A stretch of DNA of 64,000 nucleotides from Marivirga atlantica (lineage in GTDB: Bacteria; Bacteroidota; Bacteroidia; Cytophagales; Cyclobacteriaceae): positions 868,001-932,000 of the forward strand of contig NZ_JAERQG010000001.1 in assembly GCF_016734805.1 (NCBI RefSeq), given 5' to 3'. Made by a program: the position numbers and the translations under genes. The notes under the pieces are model-generated. The model was given only the letters and a program-made list of their open reading frames with translations, was not told the origin of the DNA and ran no database searches. Shown in pieces: positions 52,675-61,196 of the stretch. Positions within the stretch are counted from its first letter, which is position 1. Every line of letters begins with the position of its first letter.

Positions 52675-54156
52675 ATGTCTCAAAATAAGGTAGTTGTAAT
52701 AGGTTCTGGTTTTTCAGGATTATCCACCGCAACTTATTTAGCACATCATGGTTATGATGTCACCGTACTAGAAAAAAATAAGACCTTAGGAGGTAGAGCC
52801 CGTCAGTTCAGTGCTGAGGGCTTTGTTTTTGATATGGGGCCAAGTTGGTACTGGATGCCAGATGTCTTTGAAAAATATTTCAACTATTTCGGTAAATCTA
52901 CAAGTGACTATTACGAACTTATAAGGTTGGACCCTTCTTATCACGTTGTTTTTGGCAAAGACGATGTGCTTAAAATACCCGCAAAGCTTGATAACTTTAA
53001 GCTAATGCTTGAAGAGATGGAGAAGGGAAGTGCAGCAAAGCTTGATGAGTTTCTAAAACAAGCAGCCTATAAATACGAAAAAGGCATTAATGATTTAGTT
53101 TATAAACCTGGTAGATCTTTGACCGAGTTTATGAATCCCAAATTATTATTTGACATGTTTAGGATGGATATTTTTTCCTCCATTTATAAGCATGTTAGAA
53201 AATACTTTAAGAATGACAGAATCATTCGGTTAATGGAATTTCCCATTCTTTTTCTGGGAGCTTTGCCTGAAAATACGCCAGCACTTTACAGTTTAATGAA
53301 CTATGCAGACATAAGCCTTGGTACCTGGTACCCAAAAGGGGGAATGTACAAGATAATAGAGGGCATGGTAAAATTGGCTGAAGAAAAAGGAGTGAAATTT
53401 ATCACGGAGCAGGAAGTAACGGGAGTAGAGGTTATATCAGGTGAAGGTAAAAAAGTTTTTACTACTAACAACTCCTATGTTGCGGACATAGTGGTTTCTT
53501 CTGCAGATTACGAGCATACTGACCAGTCTATTTTACCCAAGCAGTTCCGTAACTATTCAAAAAGCTATTGGGATACACGCGTTATGGCACCTTCATCTTT
53601 AATCTTCTACTTAGGAATTGATAAAAGGATTGACGGCTTAGCGCATCATAATTTATTTTTCGATCGAGATTTTGGTCCACATGCCAAGGAGATATATCAA
53701 ACACCAAAATGGCCGAACGATCCATTGTTCTATGTAAGTGCCACATCAAAAACAGATAGCACTGTGGCACCTGAAGGGATGGAAAATCTATTTATTTTAA
53801 TGCCTGTTGCGCCTGGATTGGAAGATAATGAGGAGATTAGAGAAAAATATTATAACTTAATAGTTGATAGAATGGAGCATCTTTTGGGCGAAGAAATCAA
53901 GAGCCATGTGATTTACAAAAGAAGCTTCGCTCATAACGATTTTGTTTCGGAATATCATTCTTTTAAAGGAAATGCATATGGCTTAGCAAATACACTAAAG
54001 CAAACAGCCATTTTGAAACCTTCTTTAAAGAACAAAAAAATAAAAAACTTTTATTACGCAGGTCAGCTAACGGTTCCTGGCCCTGGCGTACCACCTTCAT
54101 TAATTTCCGGGCATGTGGTTGCTAAGGAAATAATGAAAGAACATAAAATTGCCTGA
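52675..54156 (+). CDS. crtI: Phytoene desaturase
   Basis: 493-aa FAD enzyme that desaturates phytoene toward lycopene. N-terminal dinucleotide site VVIGSGFSGLSTATYLAHHG; GGRARQFSAEGFVFDMGPSW is the CrtI-type substrate-entry motif; the C-terminal signature is YYAGQLTVPGPGVPPSLISG. It overlaps crtB by 1 bp (TGATG), so it is translationally coupled. Confidence 0.95.
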   Translation: MSQNKVVVIGSGFSGLSTATYLAHHGYDVTVLEKNKTLGGRARQFSAEGFVFDMGPSWYWMPDVFEKYFNYFGKSTSDYYELIRLDPSYHVVFGKDDVLKIPAKLDNFKLMLEEMEKGSAAKLDEFLKQAAYKYEKGINDLVYKPGRSLTEFMNPKLLFDMFRMDIFSSIYKHVRKYFKNDRIIRLMEFPILFLGALPENTPALYSLMNYADISLGTWYPKGGMYKIIEGMVKLAEEKGVKFITEQEVTGVEVISGEGKKVFTTNNSYVADIVVSSADYEHTDQSILPKQFRNYSKSYWDTRVMAPSSLIFYLGIDKRIDGLAHHNLFFDRDFGPHAKEIYQTPKWPNDPLFYVSATSKTDSTVAPEGMENLFILMPVAPGLEDNEEIREKYYNLIVDRMEHLLGEEIKSHVIYKRSFAHNDFVSEYHSFKGNAYGLANTLKQTAILKPSLKNKKIKNFYYAGQLTVPGPGVPPSLISGHVVAKEIMKEHKIA

Positions 54157-54998
54157 TGGACGCAAAAGAACTTTTCAACCAAACTACTTTTGAGTGCAGT
54201 AAATTAATTACTGAGCGCTATAGCACGTCCTTTACTCTCGGTATTAAAACTTTGAACAAAGAATTTCATTATCCCATCTACGCTATATATGGATTTGTTA
54301 GATATGCGGATGAAATAGTTGATACCTTTCATGATCAGGATAAGCCAAAGCTTTTAGCACAATTTAAGAAAGAAACTTACGAGGCTATTGAAAATGGCAT
54401 AAGTCTTAATCCCGTGCTTCATTGCTTCCAGATGGTAGTTAATAATTACAAAATTGATCTTCATTTAATAGAAGCTTTTCTGCACAGTATGGCAATGGAT
54501 TTAGAAGATATTGATTATCAGCAATCCTCTTATGAAGAATATATATATGGCTCAGCTGAAGTTGTAGGCCTTATGTGTCTGAAAGTTTTTTGCGATGGAG
54601 ACCAGAATAAGTATGATAGTTTAGTTGCTCCTGCCAAGAGTCTTGGATCTGCTTTTCAAAAGGTTAATTTCTTGCGAGATATAAAATCGGACTTTCATGA
54701 TAGAGGGAGAGTGTATTTCCCCGAGGTGGATTTTAATAAGTTTACCGATGCTGATAAGACAAAAATAGAACAGGACATTGCTGCGGACTTCAGGCATGCT
54801 TATGAGGGTATAAAGCAATTACCGAAAGGTGCCCGATTAGGTGTGTATTTAGCCTATACTTATTATACTAAATTGTTCAAAAAAATTAAAAATTGTGCCT
54901 CCACAAGGATTTTAGAAGAGCGAATTCGTGTTAATAATTCCAGAAAACTTTTTCTGATGGTGAGCAGTTATTTCAAGCATAGATTAAACACACTGTGA
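54156..54998 (+). CDS. crtB: Phytoene synthase
   Basis: 280-aa squalene/phytoene synthase-family enzyme that condenses two geranylgeranyl diphosphates. The first Asp-rich motif is YADEIVDTFHD, and the second is FLRDIKSDFHDRGRVYFP; SFTLGIKTLNKEFHYPIYAI is the family N-terminus. Fits crtI exactly upstream and ispH 9 bp downstream. Confidence 0.95.
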   Translation: MDAKELFNQTTFECSKLITERYSTSFTLGIKTLNKEFHYPIYAIYGFVRYADEIVDTFHDQDKPKLLAQFKKETYEAIENGISLNPVLHCFQMVVNNYKIDLHLIEAFLHSMAMDLEDIDYQQSSYEEYIYGSAEVVGLMCLKVFCDGDQNKYDSLVAPAKSLGSAFQKVNFLRDIKSDFHDRGRVYFPEVDFNKFTDADKTKIEQDIAADFRHAYEGIKQLPKGARLGVYLAYTYYTKLFKKIKNCASTRILEERIRVNNSRKLFLMVSSYFKHRLNTL

Positions 54999-55007
54999 TA
55001 AAGAATT

Positions 55008-55850
55008 ATGAACTTAAGTGTAAATATCGATAATAATTCAGGTTTTTGTTTCGGAGTAGTGTATGCTATAGAAATGGCAGAAGATATGCTTGAAGAGCAA
55101 GGTTACCTTTATTGCTTAGGTGATATAGTTCATAACGATGAGGAAGTAAGAAGACTTGAAGCCAAAGGGTTAAGAATTATTGATAGAGAGCAACTTAAAG
55201 ATCTCAATAATGAAAAAGTTTTAATTCGCGCTCACGGTGAACCGCCTTCAACTTATAAATTAGCTATAGAGAATAATTTAACTTTGGTTGATGCTTCATG
55301 CCCGGTAGTGCTTAAACTTCAAAACAGAATTAAAAATTCTTTTGACAAAGAAGAAAAAATCTACATTTATGGCAAGCATGGTCATGCTGAAGTAGAAGGC
55401 CTTTTGGGTCAAACCAATCAAGAAGCAGTAGTTTTTCAAAATATTGAAGAGCTTGATTTAGCAACTTTGCCTAAACAACTTACTTTATACAGTCAAACTA
55501 CCAAAAGCACAGATAAATTTTACGAAATAAAGAAGATACTAACTGATAACGGTATAAGTGTTAATGCAAATGATACTATTTGCCGTCAGGTTTCAAATAG
55601 AGATAAAGAGCTGAGGAGCTTTGCCCAGCAATATGATAAGATTATTTTTGTATCTGGCACCAAGTCGTCTAATGGTAAAGTGCTGTATAATGTATGCAAA
55701 GAGCAGAATCCTAATTCATACTTCATCTCTAATACAAATGAACTTGATAAAGGTTGGTTTAGTCAAGATGATAGGGTAGGGATTTGTGGAGCTACTTCTA
55801 CACCAATGTGGCTTATGGAAGAAGTGAAGGATACTTTGCTAGCTTATTAA
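55008..55850 (+). CDS. ispH: 4-hydroxy-3-methylbut-2-enyl diphosphate reductase
   Basis: 280-aa [4Fe-4S] enzyme, final MEP-pathway step (HMBPP to IPP/DMAPP). The cluster Cys are in GFCFGV, VDASCPVV and NDTICRQVSNR; diphosphate-binding His residues are in RAHGEPP and GKHGHAEVEG, with SSN at FVSGTKSSNGK. Its position between crtB and crtZ is notable: the isoprenoid supply gene is under the same control as pigment synthesis. Confidence 0.96.
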   Translation: MNLSVNIDNNSGFCFGVVYAIEMAEDMLEEQGYLYCLGDIVHNDEEVRRLEAKGLRIIDREQLKDLNNEKVLIRAHGEPPSTYKLAIENNLTLVDASCPVVLKLQNRIKNSFDKEEKIYIYGKHGHAEVEGLLGQTNQEAVVFQNIEELDLATLPKQLTLYSQTTKSTDKFYEIKKILTDNGISVNANDTICRQVSNRDKELRSFAQQYDKIIFVSGTKSSNGKVLYNVCKEQNPNSYFISNTNELDKGWFSQDDRVGICGATSTPMWLMEEVKDTLLAY

Positions 55851-55860
55851 TTATTTTTAC

Positions 55861-56346
55861 ATGTCTGAATATCTACTTTATACCTTTTATGGGGTTTTAA
55901 TTATAGGCACATTTCTCTTTATGGAAGGTGTGGCATGGTTTACTCATAAATATATAATGCACGGATTCTTATGGAGCTGGCATAAATCACATCACAAGGT
56001 GCATAACCATACTTTAGAGAGGAATGATCTATTTGCACTGGTTTTTAGTATACCATCGGCTCTATTAATTATGGCGGGTATAGAGTTTGAGAATGTTAGA
56101 TGGTTACTTTTTATTGGTATAGGTGTAGCTTGCTATGGGGTTTTTTACGTATTATTTCATGATATTCTAGTTCACAGAAGAGTTAAGATTAAGTTTAGTG
56201 CTAGAAATAAATATTTGAAGAGAATGATACGTGCTCATTACATTCATCATGAAGTGCACACTAAAGAAGGAGCTGAAGCTTTCGGTTTTTTATATGCACC
56301 AAAAAAATACGAGTCTAAAGAAGCTCTACAAAACTCCATGAGATAA
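55861..56346 (+). CDS. crtZ: Beta-carotene hydroxylase (fatty acid hydroxylase superfamily)
   Basis: 161-aa membrane di-iron hydroxylase that adds 3-hydroxyl groups to beta-rings (zeaxanthin). His clusters are visible: HKYIMH, HKSHHKVHNH and the C-terminal HYIHHEVHTK; about four helices. It ends the crtI-crtB-ispH-crtZ run, and its substrate requires a lycopene cyclase not found in this window. Confidence 0.93.
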   Translation: MSEYLLYTFYGVLIIGTFLFMEGVAWFTHKYIMHGFLWSWHKSHHKVHNHTLERNDLFALVFSIPSALLIMAGIEFENVRWLLFIGIGVACYGVFYVLFHDILVHRRVKIKFSARNKYLKRMIRAHYIHHEVHTKEGAEAFGFLYAPKKYESKEALQNSMR

Positions 56347-56393
56347 CATAATATTTAGTATTTTCGATAATACATCCTCAAAACACAAAGACT

Positions 56394-56840
56394 ATGAAAA
56401 AATTATTAACAATCCTTTTCATGTTCGCCTTCATTGGTGTGCATGCCCAAAACGAAATGAATCTTAAGCAAACAGTTGCTCAATTGCAGGATTATCTTGA
56501 TGGGGTTGAAGAAAACGCCAAAATCGCAATCAGTGATGAAGGGGTGGTAACCTACACTAAAAAATTTGGTGATAATGAAAATGACTACAGAGCTGTTTTT
56601 AGATTAAGTAATGTAAATATCAGTTTAGAAGAGCGTAAAGATGAAAACTATCTTGAAGGTGAGCCTAAATACTATATGAAGTTCAGCTGCGAAACTAAAG
56701 GTGATCCTTGTATTATCTATACAAAGCTTTCCGATGAAAGCTCAACCAACTCTTATAAATTCACAAACTTTCCGGTATGGACAGTTGAAAATGGAAAAGA
56801 TGCTGTAAAGATTTTCAATAAAATAAAAGAGCAATTATAG
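56394..56840 (+). CDS. Small secreted protein of unknown function
   Basis: 148 aa; signal peptide KKLLTILFMFAFIGVHAQ. The mature part begins NEMNLKQTVAQLQDYLDGVE, with beta strands ISDEGVVTYTKKF, RAVFRLSNVNISLEE and YYMKFSCETKGDPCIIYTKL (two Cys). I do not recognise a family. It lies 47 bp after crtZ and a terminator follows, so it may be read from the carotenoid promoter, but nothing ties it to pigment. Confidence 0.75.
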   Translation: MKKLLTILFMFAFIGVHAQNEMNLKQTVAQLQDYLDGVEENAKIAISDEGVVTYTKKFGDNENDYRAVFRLSNVNISLEERKDENYLEGEPKYYMKFSCETKGDPCIIYTKLSDESSTNSYKFTNFPVWTVENGKDAVKIFNKIKEQL

Positions 56841-56863
56841 TCCCGAAACTACATTAATTTATG

Positions 56864-56893
56864 AGCCATCTGTTATTTACAGATGGCTTTTAT
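56864..56893 (+). terminator. Intrinsic terminator downstream of crtZ/secreted protein
   Basis: 10-bp stem AGCCATCTGT / ACAGATGGCT with a 5-nt loop, followed by TTTATTTT, 24 bp after the stop. It probably ends the carotenoid operon. The remaining ~200 bp before ugd is AT-rich; TAATTTTG (57024-57031) could be a -7 box but no good -33 partner was seen. Confidence 0.8.
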
Positions 56894-57093
56894 TTTGTAT
56901 TTATCGCTTTGTTAGCTAGCTTCAAATATCATTTACATTTTATGTAATTGATTTTAAACAATAAATAATTGTAGAATATTTAGCATAATTCGATTAATTA
57001 TTAGCTTAATAATTCTTTAGGCTTAATTTTGTGTTTCAGTATATTGTCTAATTAGAAAATAACATCTCTTACTTAATATAAGAACCATTTATT

Positions 57094-58392
57094 ATGAAAA
57101 TTGCAGTAATAGGTACTGGCTATGTAGGATTAGTAACAGGAACCTGCTTTGCCGAAACTGGAAACCATGTAACCTGTGTAGATATTGATGAGAAAAAAGT
57201 TCAAAAACTACAGAGTGGAGTGGTAACTATATATGAACCAGGTTTAGAAGTTCTATTTGAAAGAAATATCAGGCAAAAAAGACTAGACTTTACCACAAAT
57301 CTCAAGGAAGGTATTAAGGATGCTGAGGTAATTTTCCTTGCTTTACCGACACCTCCAGGTGAGGACGGCTCAGCAGATTTACAGTATATTCTTAAGGTGG
57401 CCAACGATCTTGGACCTATTTTGGAAAATTATGCGGTAGTTGTTGATAAGTCAACAGTTCCGGTTGGTACTGCCGAAAAAGTACATGCTGCAATTGCTGC
57501 AAATGCAAAGGTTGAATTTGATGTAGTTTCTAATCCGGAGTTTCTTAGAGAGGGTGTAGCCGTTGATGATTTTATGAAACCTGATAGAGTAGTTATCGGT
57601 ACTCGTTCTGATAAAGCTAAAAAAATCATGGAAAACCTTTATGCACCACTAGTGCGTCAAGGCAATCCAGTAATTTTTATGGACGAAAAATCAGCTGAAC
57701 TTACTAAGTATGCCGCAAACTCTTTTTTGGCAACTAAAATCACCTTTATGAATGAAATAGCAAACCTATGTGAGCTATTAGGTGCGGATGTTGACATGGT
57801 AAGAAAAGGTATTGGTACTGATACAAGAATAGGAAAAAGGTTTTTATTTGCAGGTATTGGCTATGGCGGTAGCTGTTTCCCCAAGGATGTGCAGGCCCTG
57901 GCTAAATCATCAAAAGATGTTGGTTATAATTTCAAGATCCTTAATTCGGTGATGGATGTAAATACTACTCAGAAAACCAGACTTATGGATCATATTAAAG
58001 GCTACTTCAAAAATGATCTCAAAGGAAAAACTATTGCATTATGGGGATTAGCTTTTAAGCCTTATACTGATGATATTCGTGAAGCACCTGCTTTATATAA
58101 TATTGATGCCCTACTGGAAGCGGGTGCAAAGGTTCGGGCTTATGATCCTGAAGCAATGGAAAATGTTCAGGATGTCGTTGGAGATAAAATTACATATTGT
58201 GAGGATGAGTACGAGGCATTAGAAGGTGCTGATGCCCTAATGATCATGACCGAATGGCCAGTGTTTAGAACACCTGAGTTTAAATTGATTAAAGAGAAGT
58301 TGAAAAATCCGCTAATTCTTGATGGTCGAAACTTATATGAAGTAGATCAAATGAAAGAATTAGGTTTTACATATTTCAGTATCGGAAGATAA
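57094..58392 (+). CDS. ugd: UDP-glucose 6-dehydrogenase
   Basis: 432-aa NAD+ enzyme, UDP-glucose to UDP-glucuronate. Rossmann start MKIAVIGTGYVGLVTGTCFA; catalytic Cys in GIGYGGSCFPKDVQAL; SNPEFLREGVAVDDF and KPYTDDIREAP are family motifs. It begins a three-gene UDP-sugar unit with 6 bp to the next gene. Confidence 0.96.
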   Translation: MKIAVIGTGYVGLVTGTCFAETGNHVTCVDIDEKKVQKLQSGVVTIYEPGLEVLFERNIRQKRLDFTTNLKEGIKDAEVIFLALPTPPGEDGSADLQYILKVANDLGPILENYAVVVDKSTVPVGTAEKVHAAIAANAKVEFDVVSNPEFLREGVAVDDFMKPDRVVIGTRSDKAKKIMENLYAPLVRQGNPVIFMDEKSAELTKYAANSFLATKITFMNEIANLCELLGADVDMVRKGIGTDTRIGKRFLFAGIGYGGSCFPKDVQALAKSSKDVGYNFKILNSVMDVNTTQKTRLMDHIKGYFKNDLKGKTIALWGLAFKPYTDDIREAPALYNIDALLEAGAKVRAYDPEAMENVQDVVGDKITYCEDEYEALEGADALMIMTEWPVFRTPEFKLIKEKLKNPLILDGRNLYEVDQMKELGFTYFSIGR

Positions 58393-58398
58393 ATTTTT

Positions 58399-59391
58399 AT
58401 GGCAAAGGAAAGAGTACTTATTACAGGAGCAGCTGGTTTTTTGGGATCACATTTGTGTGATAAATTTATAGCTGAAGGTTACTATGTAATCGGTATGGAC
58501 AACCTGATTACAGGTTCCATGGATAACATAGCGCATTTAATGAAGCTAGAAGATTTTGAGTTTTATAATCATGATGTTACCAAATATGTCCATGTTCCAG
58601 GAAAATTAAAATATATTCTTCACTTTGCCTCACCTGCAAGCCCTATTGACTATCTTAAAATACCTATTCAAACGTTAAAAGTGGGTGCTCATGGTACTCA
58701 TAATTTATTAGGTCTTGCAAAAGAAAAGAAGGCCAGGATTCTTGTAGCCTCTACCTCAGAAGTTTATGGAGACCCGATGGTTCATCCACAAACGGAAGAA
58801 TATTATGGCAACGTAAATCCTGTGGGTCCACGAGGTGTATATGATGAAGCCAAAAGGTTTATGGAATCCATTACTATGGCTTATCATACTTACCATGATT
58901 TGGAAACCAGAATAGTACGTATTTTTAATACCTATGGGCCAAGAATGCGCTTGAATGATGGTCGTGTACTTCCTGCATTTATTGGACAAGCTTTAAGAGG
59001 TGAAGACCTTACGGTTTTTGGTGATGGTTCTCAAACAAGATCGTTCTGTTATGTTTCTGATTTGGTAGATGGTATTTACAAATTACTTCTTTCTGATTAT
59101 GCTCAGCCAGTTAATATTGGTAATCCAGGAGAAATAACTATTAGTGAGTTTGCTGATGAAATAATCAAACTTACCGGTACAGATCAAAAAGTTGTGTATA
59201 AAGATTTGCCGAAGGATGATCCTAAACAAAGACAGCCAAATATCAAAAAGGCTAAGGAACTTTTAGGTTGGGAACCCAAAGTGTCACGAGCAGAAGGCTT
59301 GAAAATTACTTACGATTATTTTAAATCATTAGATAAGGAAAAGCTTTTTCAAAAGGAACATAAGGATTTCGAAAAATACGTAGTTAAGTAA
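58399..59391 (+). CDS. UDP-glucuronate decarboxylase (UXS-type SDR)
   Basis: 330-aa extended SDR. NAD site [18 protein letters not shown], catalytic Y-x3-K in [27 protein letters not shown] and [17 protein letters not shown] match UDP-xylose synthases. It would turn the UDP-glucuronate of the preceding gene into UDP-xylose. Its stop overlaps the next ATG by 1 bp (TAATG). Confidence 0.92.
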   Translation: MAKERVLITGAAGFLGSHLCDKFIAEGYYVIGMDNLITGSMDNIAHLMKLEDFEFYNHDVTKYVHVPGKLKYILHFASPASPIDYLKIPIQTLKVGAHGTHNLLGLAKEKKARILVASTSEVYGDPMVHPQTEEYYGNVNPVGPRGVYDEAKRFMESITMAYHTYHDLETRIVRIFNTYGPRMRLNDGRVLPAFIGQALRGEDLTVFGDGSQTRSFCYVSDLVDGIYKLLLSDYAQPVNIGNPGEITISEFADEIIKLTGTDQKVVYKDLPKDDPKQRQPNIKKAKELLGWEPKVSRAEGLKITYDYFKSLDKEKLFQKEHKDFEKYVVK

Positions 59392-60422
59392 TGGAAGGCA
59401 AAATTCTAGTAACAGGAGGCTTAGGTTATATAGGTTCACATACTGTTGTTGAGCTTATTAATAAAGGGTATGAACCGCTAATTATTGATAACCTTTCAAA
59501 TTCTACCATAGAAGTTCTGGAGAGAATTGAAAAGATTACTGGAAAACGTCCGGAGTTTCAGCAGGTAGAAATGCGAGATAAGGAGCAACTGCAGGAAGTT
59601 TTTTGGAGCAATAACCAAAAAATAGCCGGAGTTATTCATTTCGCAGCCGTATTGCTTGTTGGTGAATCAGTTGAGCAACCTCTTCATTATTACTATAATA
59701 ATCTCGCCTCTACCATTAATTTGCTTGAATGCATGAAGGAGTTTGAGGTGAAACCTATTGTATTCTCATCTTCATGTACTGTATATGGAAATCCTGATGA
59801 ACTGCCTGTAACGGAGAATACCTCAGTGAAACCAGCTGTATCACCTTATGGAAACACGAAAAAAATCTGTGAAGATATTTTAAAGGATGCAAGTCATGCC
59901 CATGATATCAATGTGATATCATTACGATATTTTAACCCTATTGGAGCCCACGAAAGTGCGCTTATTGGTGAGTTTCAGCAAGGCCCACCACATCATTTAG
60001 TGCCTTACATTACTGAAACAGCCAGAGGCAAACGTAAAAAGTTGGGGATATTTGGTAATGATTGGAATACTACTGACGGTACGTGTGTAAGAGATTACAT
60101 ACATGTTGTTGACTTAGCCAATGCACATATTTTTGCTTTAAAGTCCATCGTTGAGTCTAATGATCATGATGATTTTAAAGTATATAATATTGGATCAGGT
60201 CAGGGCTATTCTGTTTTAGAAATGGTGAATAGCTTTAAGAAAACAACTGGAGTTGATGTGCCTTATGAATTTGCTCCGCGCAGAGCAGGAGATGTAGAGG
60301 CTGTATATGCCGATATTACAAAGGCCACAAAAGAGCTAGGCTGGAAACCAGAAAAGACTTTAGATGACATGCTTTTATCAGCATGGGAGTGGGAAAACGC
60401 TTTGGCCAAGGAAGGCAAGTAG
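59391..60422 (+). CDS. galE: UDP-glucose 4-epimerase
   Basis: 343-aa SDR that interconverts UDP-glucose and UDP-galactose. NAD site ILVTGGLGYIGSHTVVELI; catalytic SSSCTVYGN and SPYGNTKKICED (Y-x3-K); YFNPIGAHESALIGE is the standard GalE segment. With the two upstream genes it supplies UDP-GlcA, UDP-Xyl and UDP-Gal for surface polysaccharide, although no glycosyltransferases are nearby. Confidence 0.95.
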   Translation: MEGKILVTGGLGYIGSHTVVELINKGYEPLIIDNLSNSTIEVLERIEKITGKRPEFQQVEMRDKEQLQEVFWSNNQKIAGVIHFAAVLLVGESVEQPLHYYYNNLASTINLLECMKEFEVKPIVFSSSCTVYGNPDELPVTENTSVKPAVSPYGNTKKICEDILKDASHAHDINVISLRYFNPIGAHESALIGEFQQGPPHHLVPYITETARGKRKKLGIFGNDWNTTDGTCVRDYIHVVDLANAHIFALKSIVESNDHDDFKVYNIGSGQGYSVLEMVNSFKKTTGVDVPYEFAPRRAGDVEAVYADITKATKELGWKPEKTLDDMLLSAWEWENALAKEGK

Positions 60423-61196
60423 CTATTTGTGCGCTACTTCAACAAACTTAGATATTGTATTAAAAATTTCTTCTTCTCTTTCGATCATACCCATATGCCC
60501 TGTTTCAGGTAAATTCTTAAGATAAGGATTACGCATAAATTTTATTTGTTCCTTACTTCTGGCAGGAGGAATACTTGTATCCTCTTCTCCAAAAACAAAC
60601 AAAATTGGCTTTTCAAATTCTTTTAAGAAATCTGTGGAGTCATCTCTGTCTCTCATTGAGAGCATGTAGTCGGTTAAGGTCTTCTCTGGAATGTTACGAC
60701 CTTCTTCCATCACTCGATCAATAGCTGCTTTATGCTTTTCACGATATTTTTCATAAAAGAGCATCGGTACGAAGCTATCAATGAATTTTGCCACACCATG
60801 TTTTTGAATAAACTCGATACTCTTTTCTCTACCTATTCTTTTCTCTGGTGTATCTGCCAATGCGGTAGAATGGATCAATCCTATTGCTGAAACTATGTTA
60901 GGGAATTTTTTAGCTATTTCCAGTGTCACATAACCTCCGAGTGAATGCCCGATAATGATGCATTCTGCAATGTTATTTTTCTTCATCCAATCATAAATAG
61001 AATTGGCGACCATATCAATGGAATGATCAAACGGAAGTGGAGAACTTTCTCCAAAACCAGGCAAGTCAGGAATTAATACCCTGTATTTACTTCCTAATTT
61101 TTCTGCAATTGGTTCCCAAATGGTGTGTGACTCACCAAATCCGTGAATAAGGATTACCGGATATCCTTTTCCAAATTCTTTATGATTTATGTTCAT
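60423..61196 (-). CDS. Alpha/beta hydrolase
   Basis: 257-aa hydrolase. The nucleophile elbow is IIGHSLGGYVTLEIA; the oxyanion segment is VILIHGFGESHTIW; Asp in VFGEEDTSIPP and His in PETGHMGMIER. The substrate is unknown. It overlaps dxs by 4 bp (ATGA), so it is translated with it. It is convergent with galE, the stops lying next to each other. Confidence 0.9.
   Translation of the reverse strand: MNINHKEFGKGYPVILIHGFGESHTIWEPIAEKLGSKYRVLIPDLPGFGESSPLPFDHSIDMVANSIYDWMKKNNIAECIIIGHSLGGYVTLEIAKKFPNIVSAIGLIHSTALADTPEKRIGREKSIEFIQKHGVAKFIDSFVPMLFYEKYREKHKAAIDRVMEEGRNIPEKTLTDYMLSMRDRDDSTDFLKEFEKPILFVFGEEDTSIPPARSKEQIKFMRNPYLKNLPETGHMGMIEREEEIFNTISKFVEVAHK

Noticed and set aside
52321-52683. 120-aa minus-strand frame across the sigma factor
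   Set aside because: It opposes a gene with clear sigma region 2 and 4 and shows no recognisable motifs.
57024-57031. TAATTTTG as promoter of the ugd operon
   Set aside because: It matches the -7 consensus but no TTG/TTTG lies at the right distance upstream; too weak to list as a feature.
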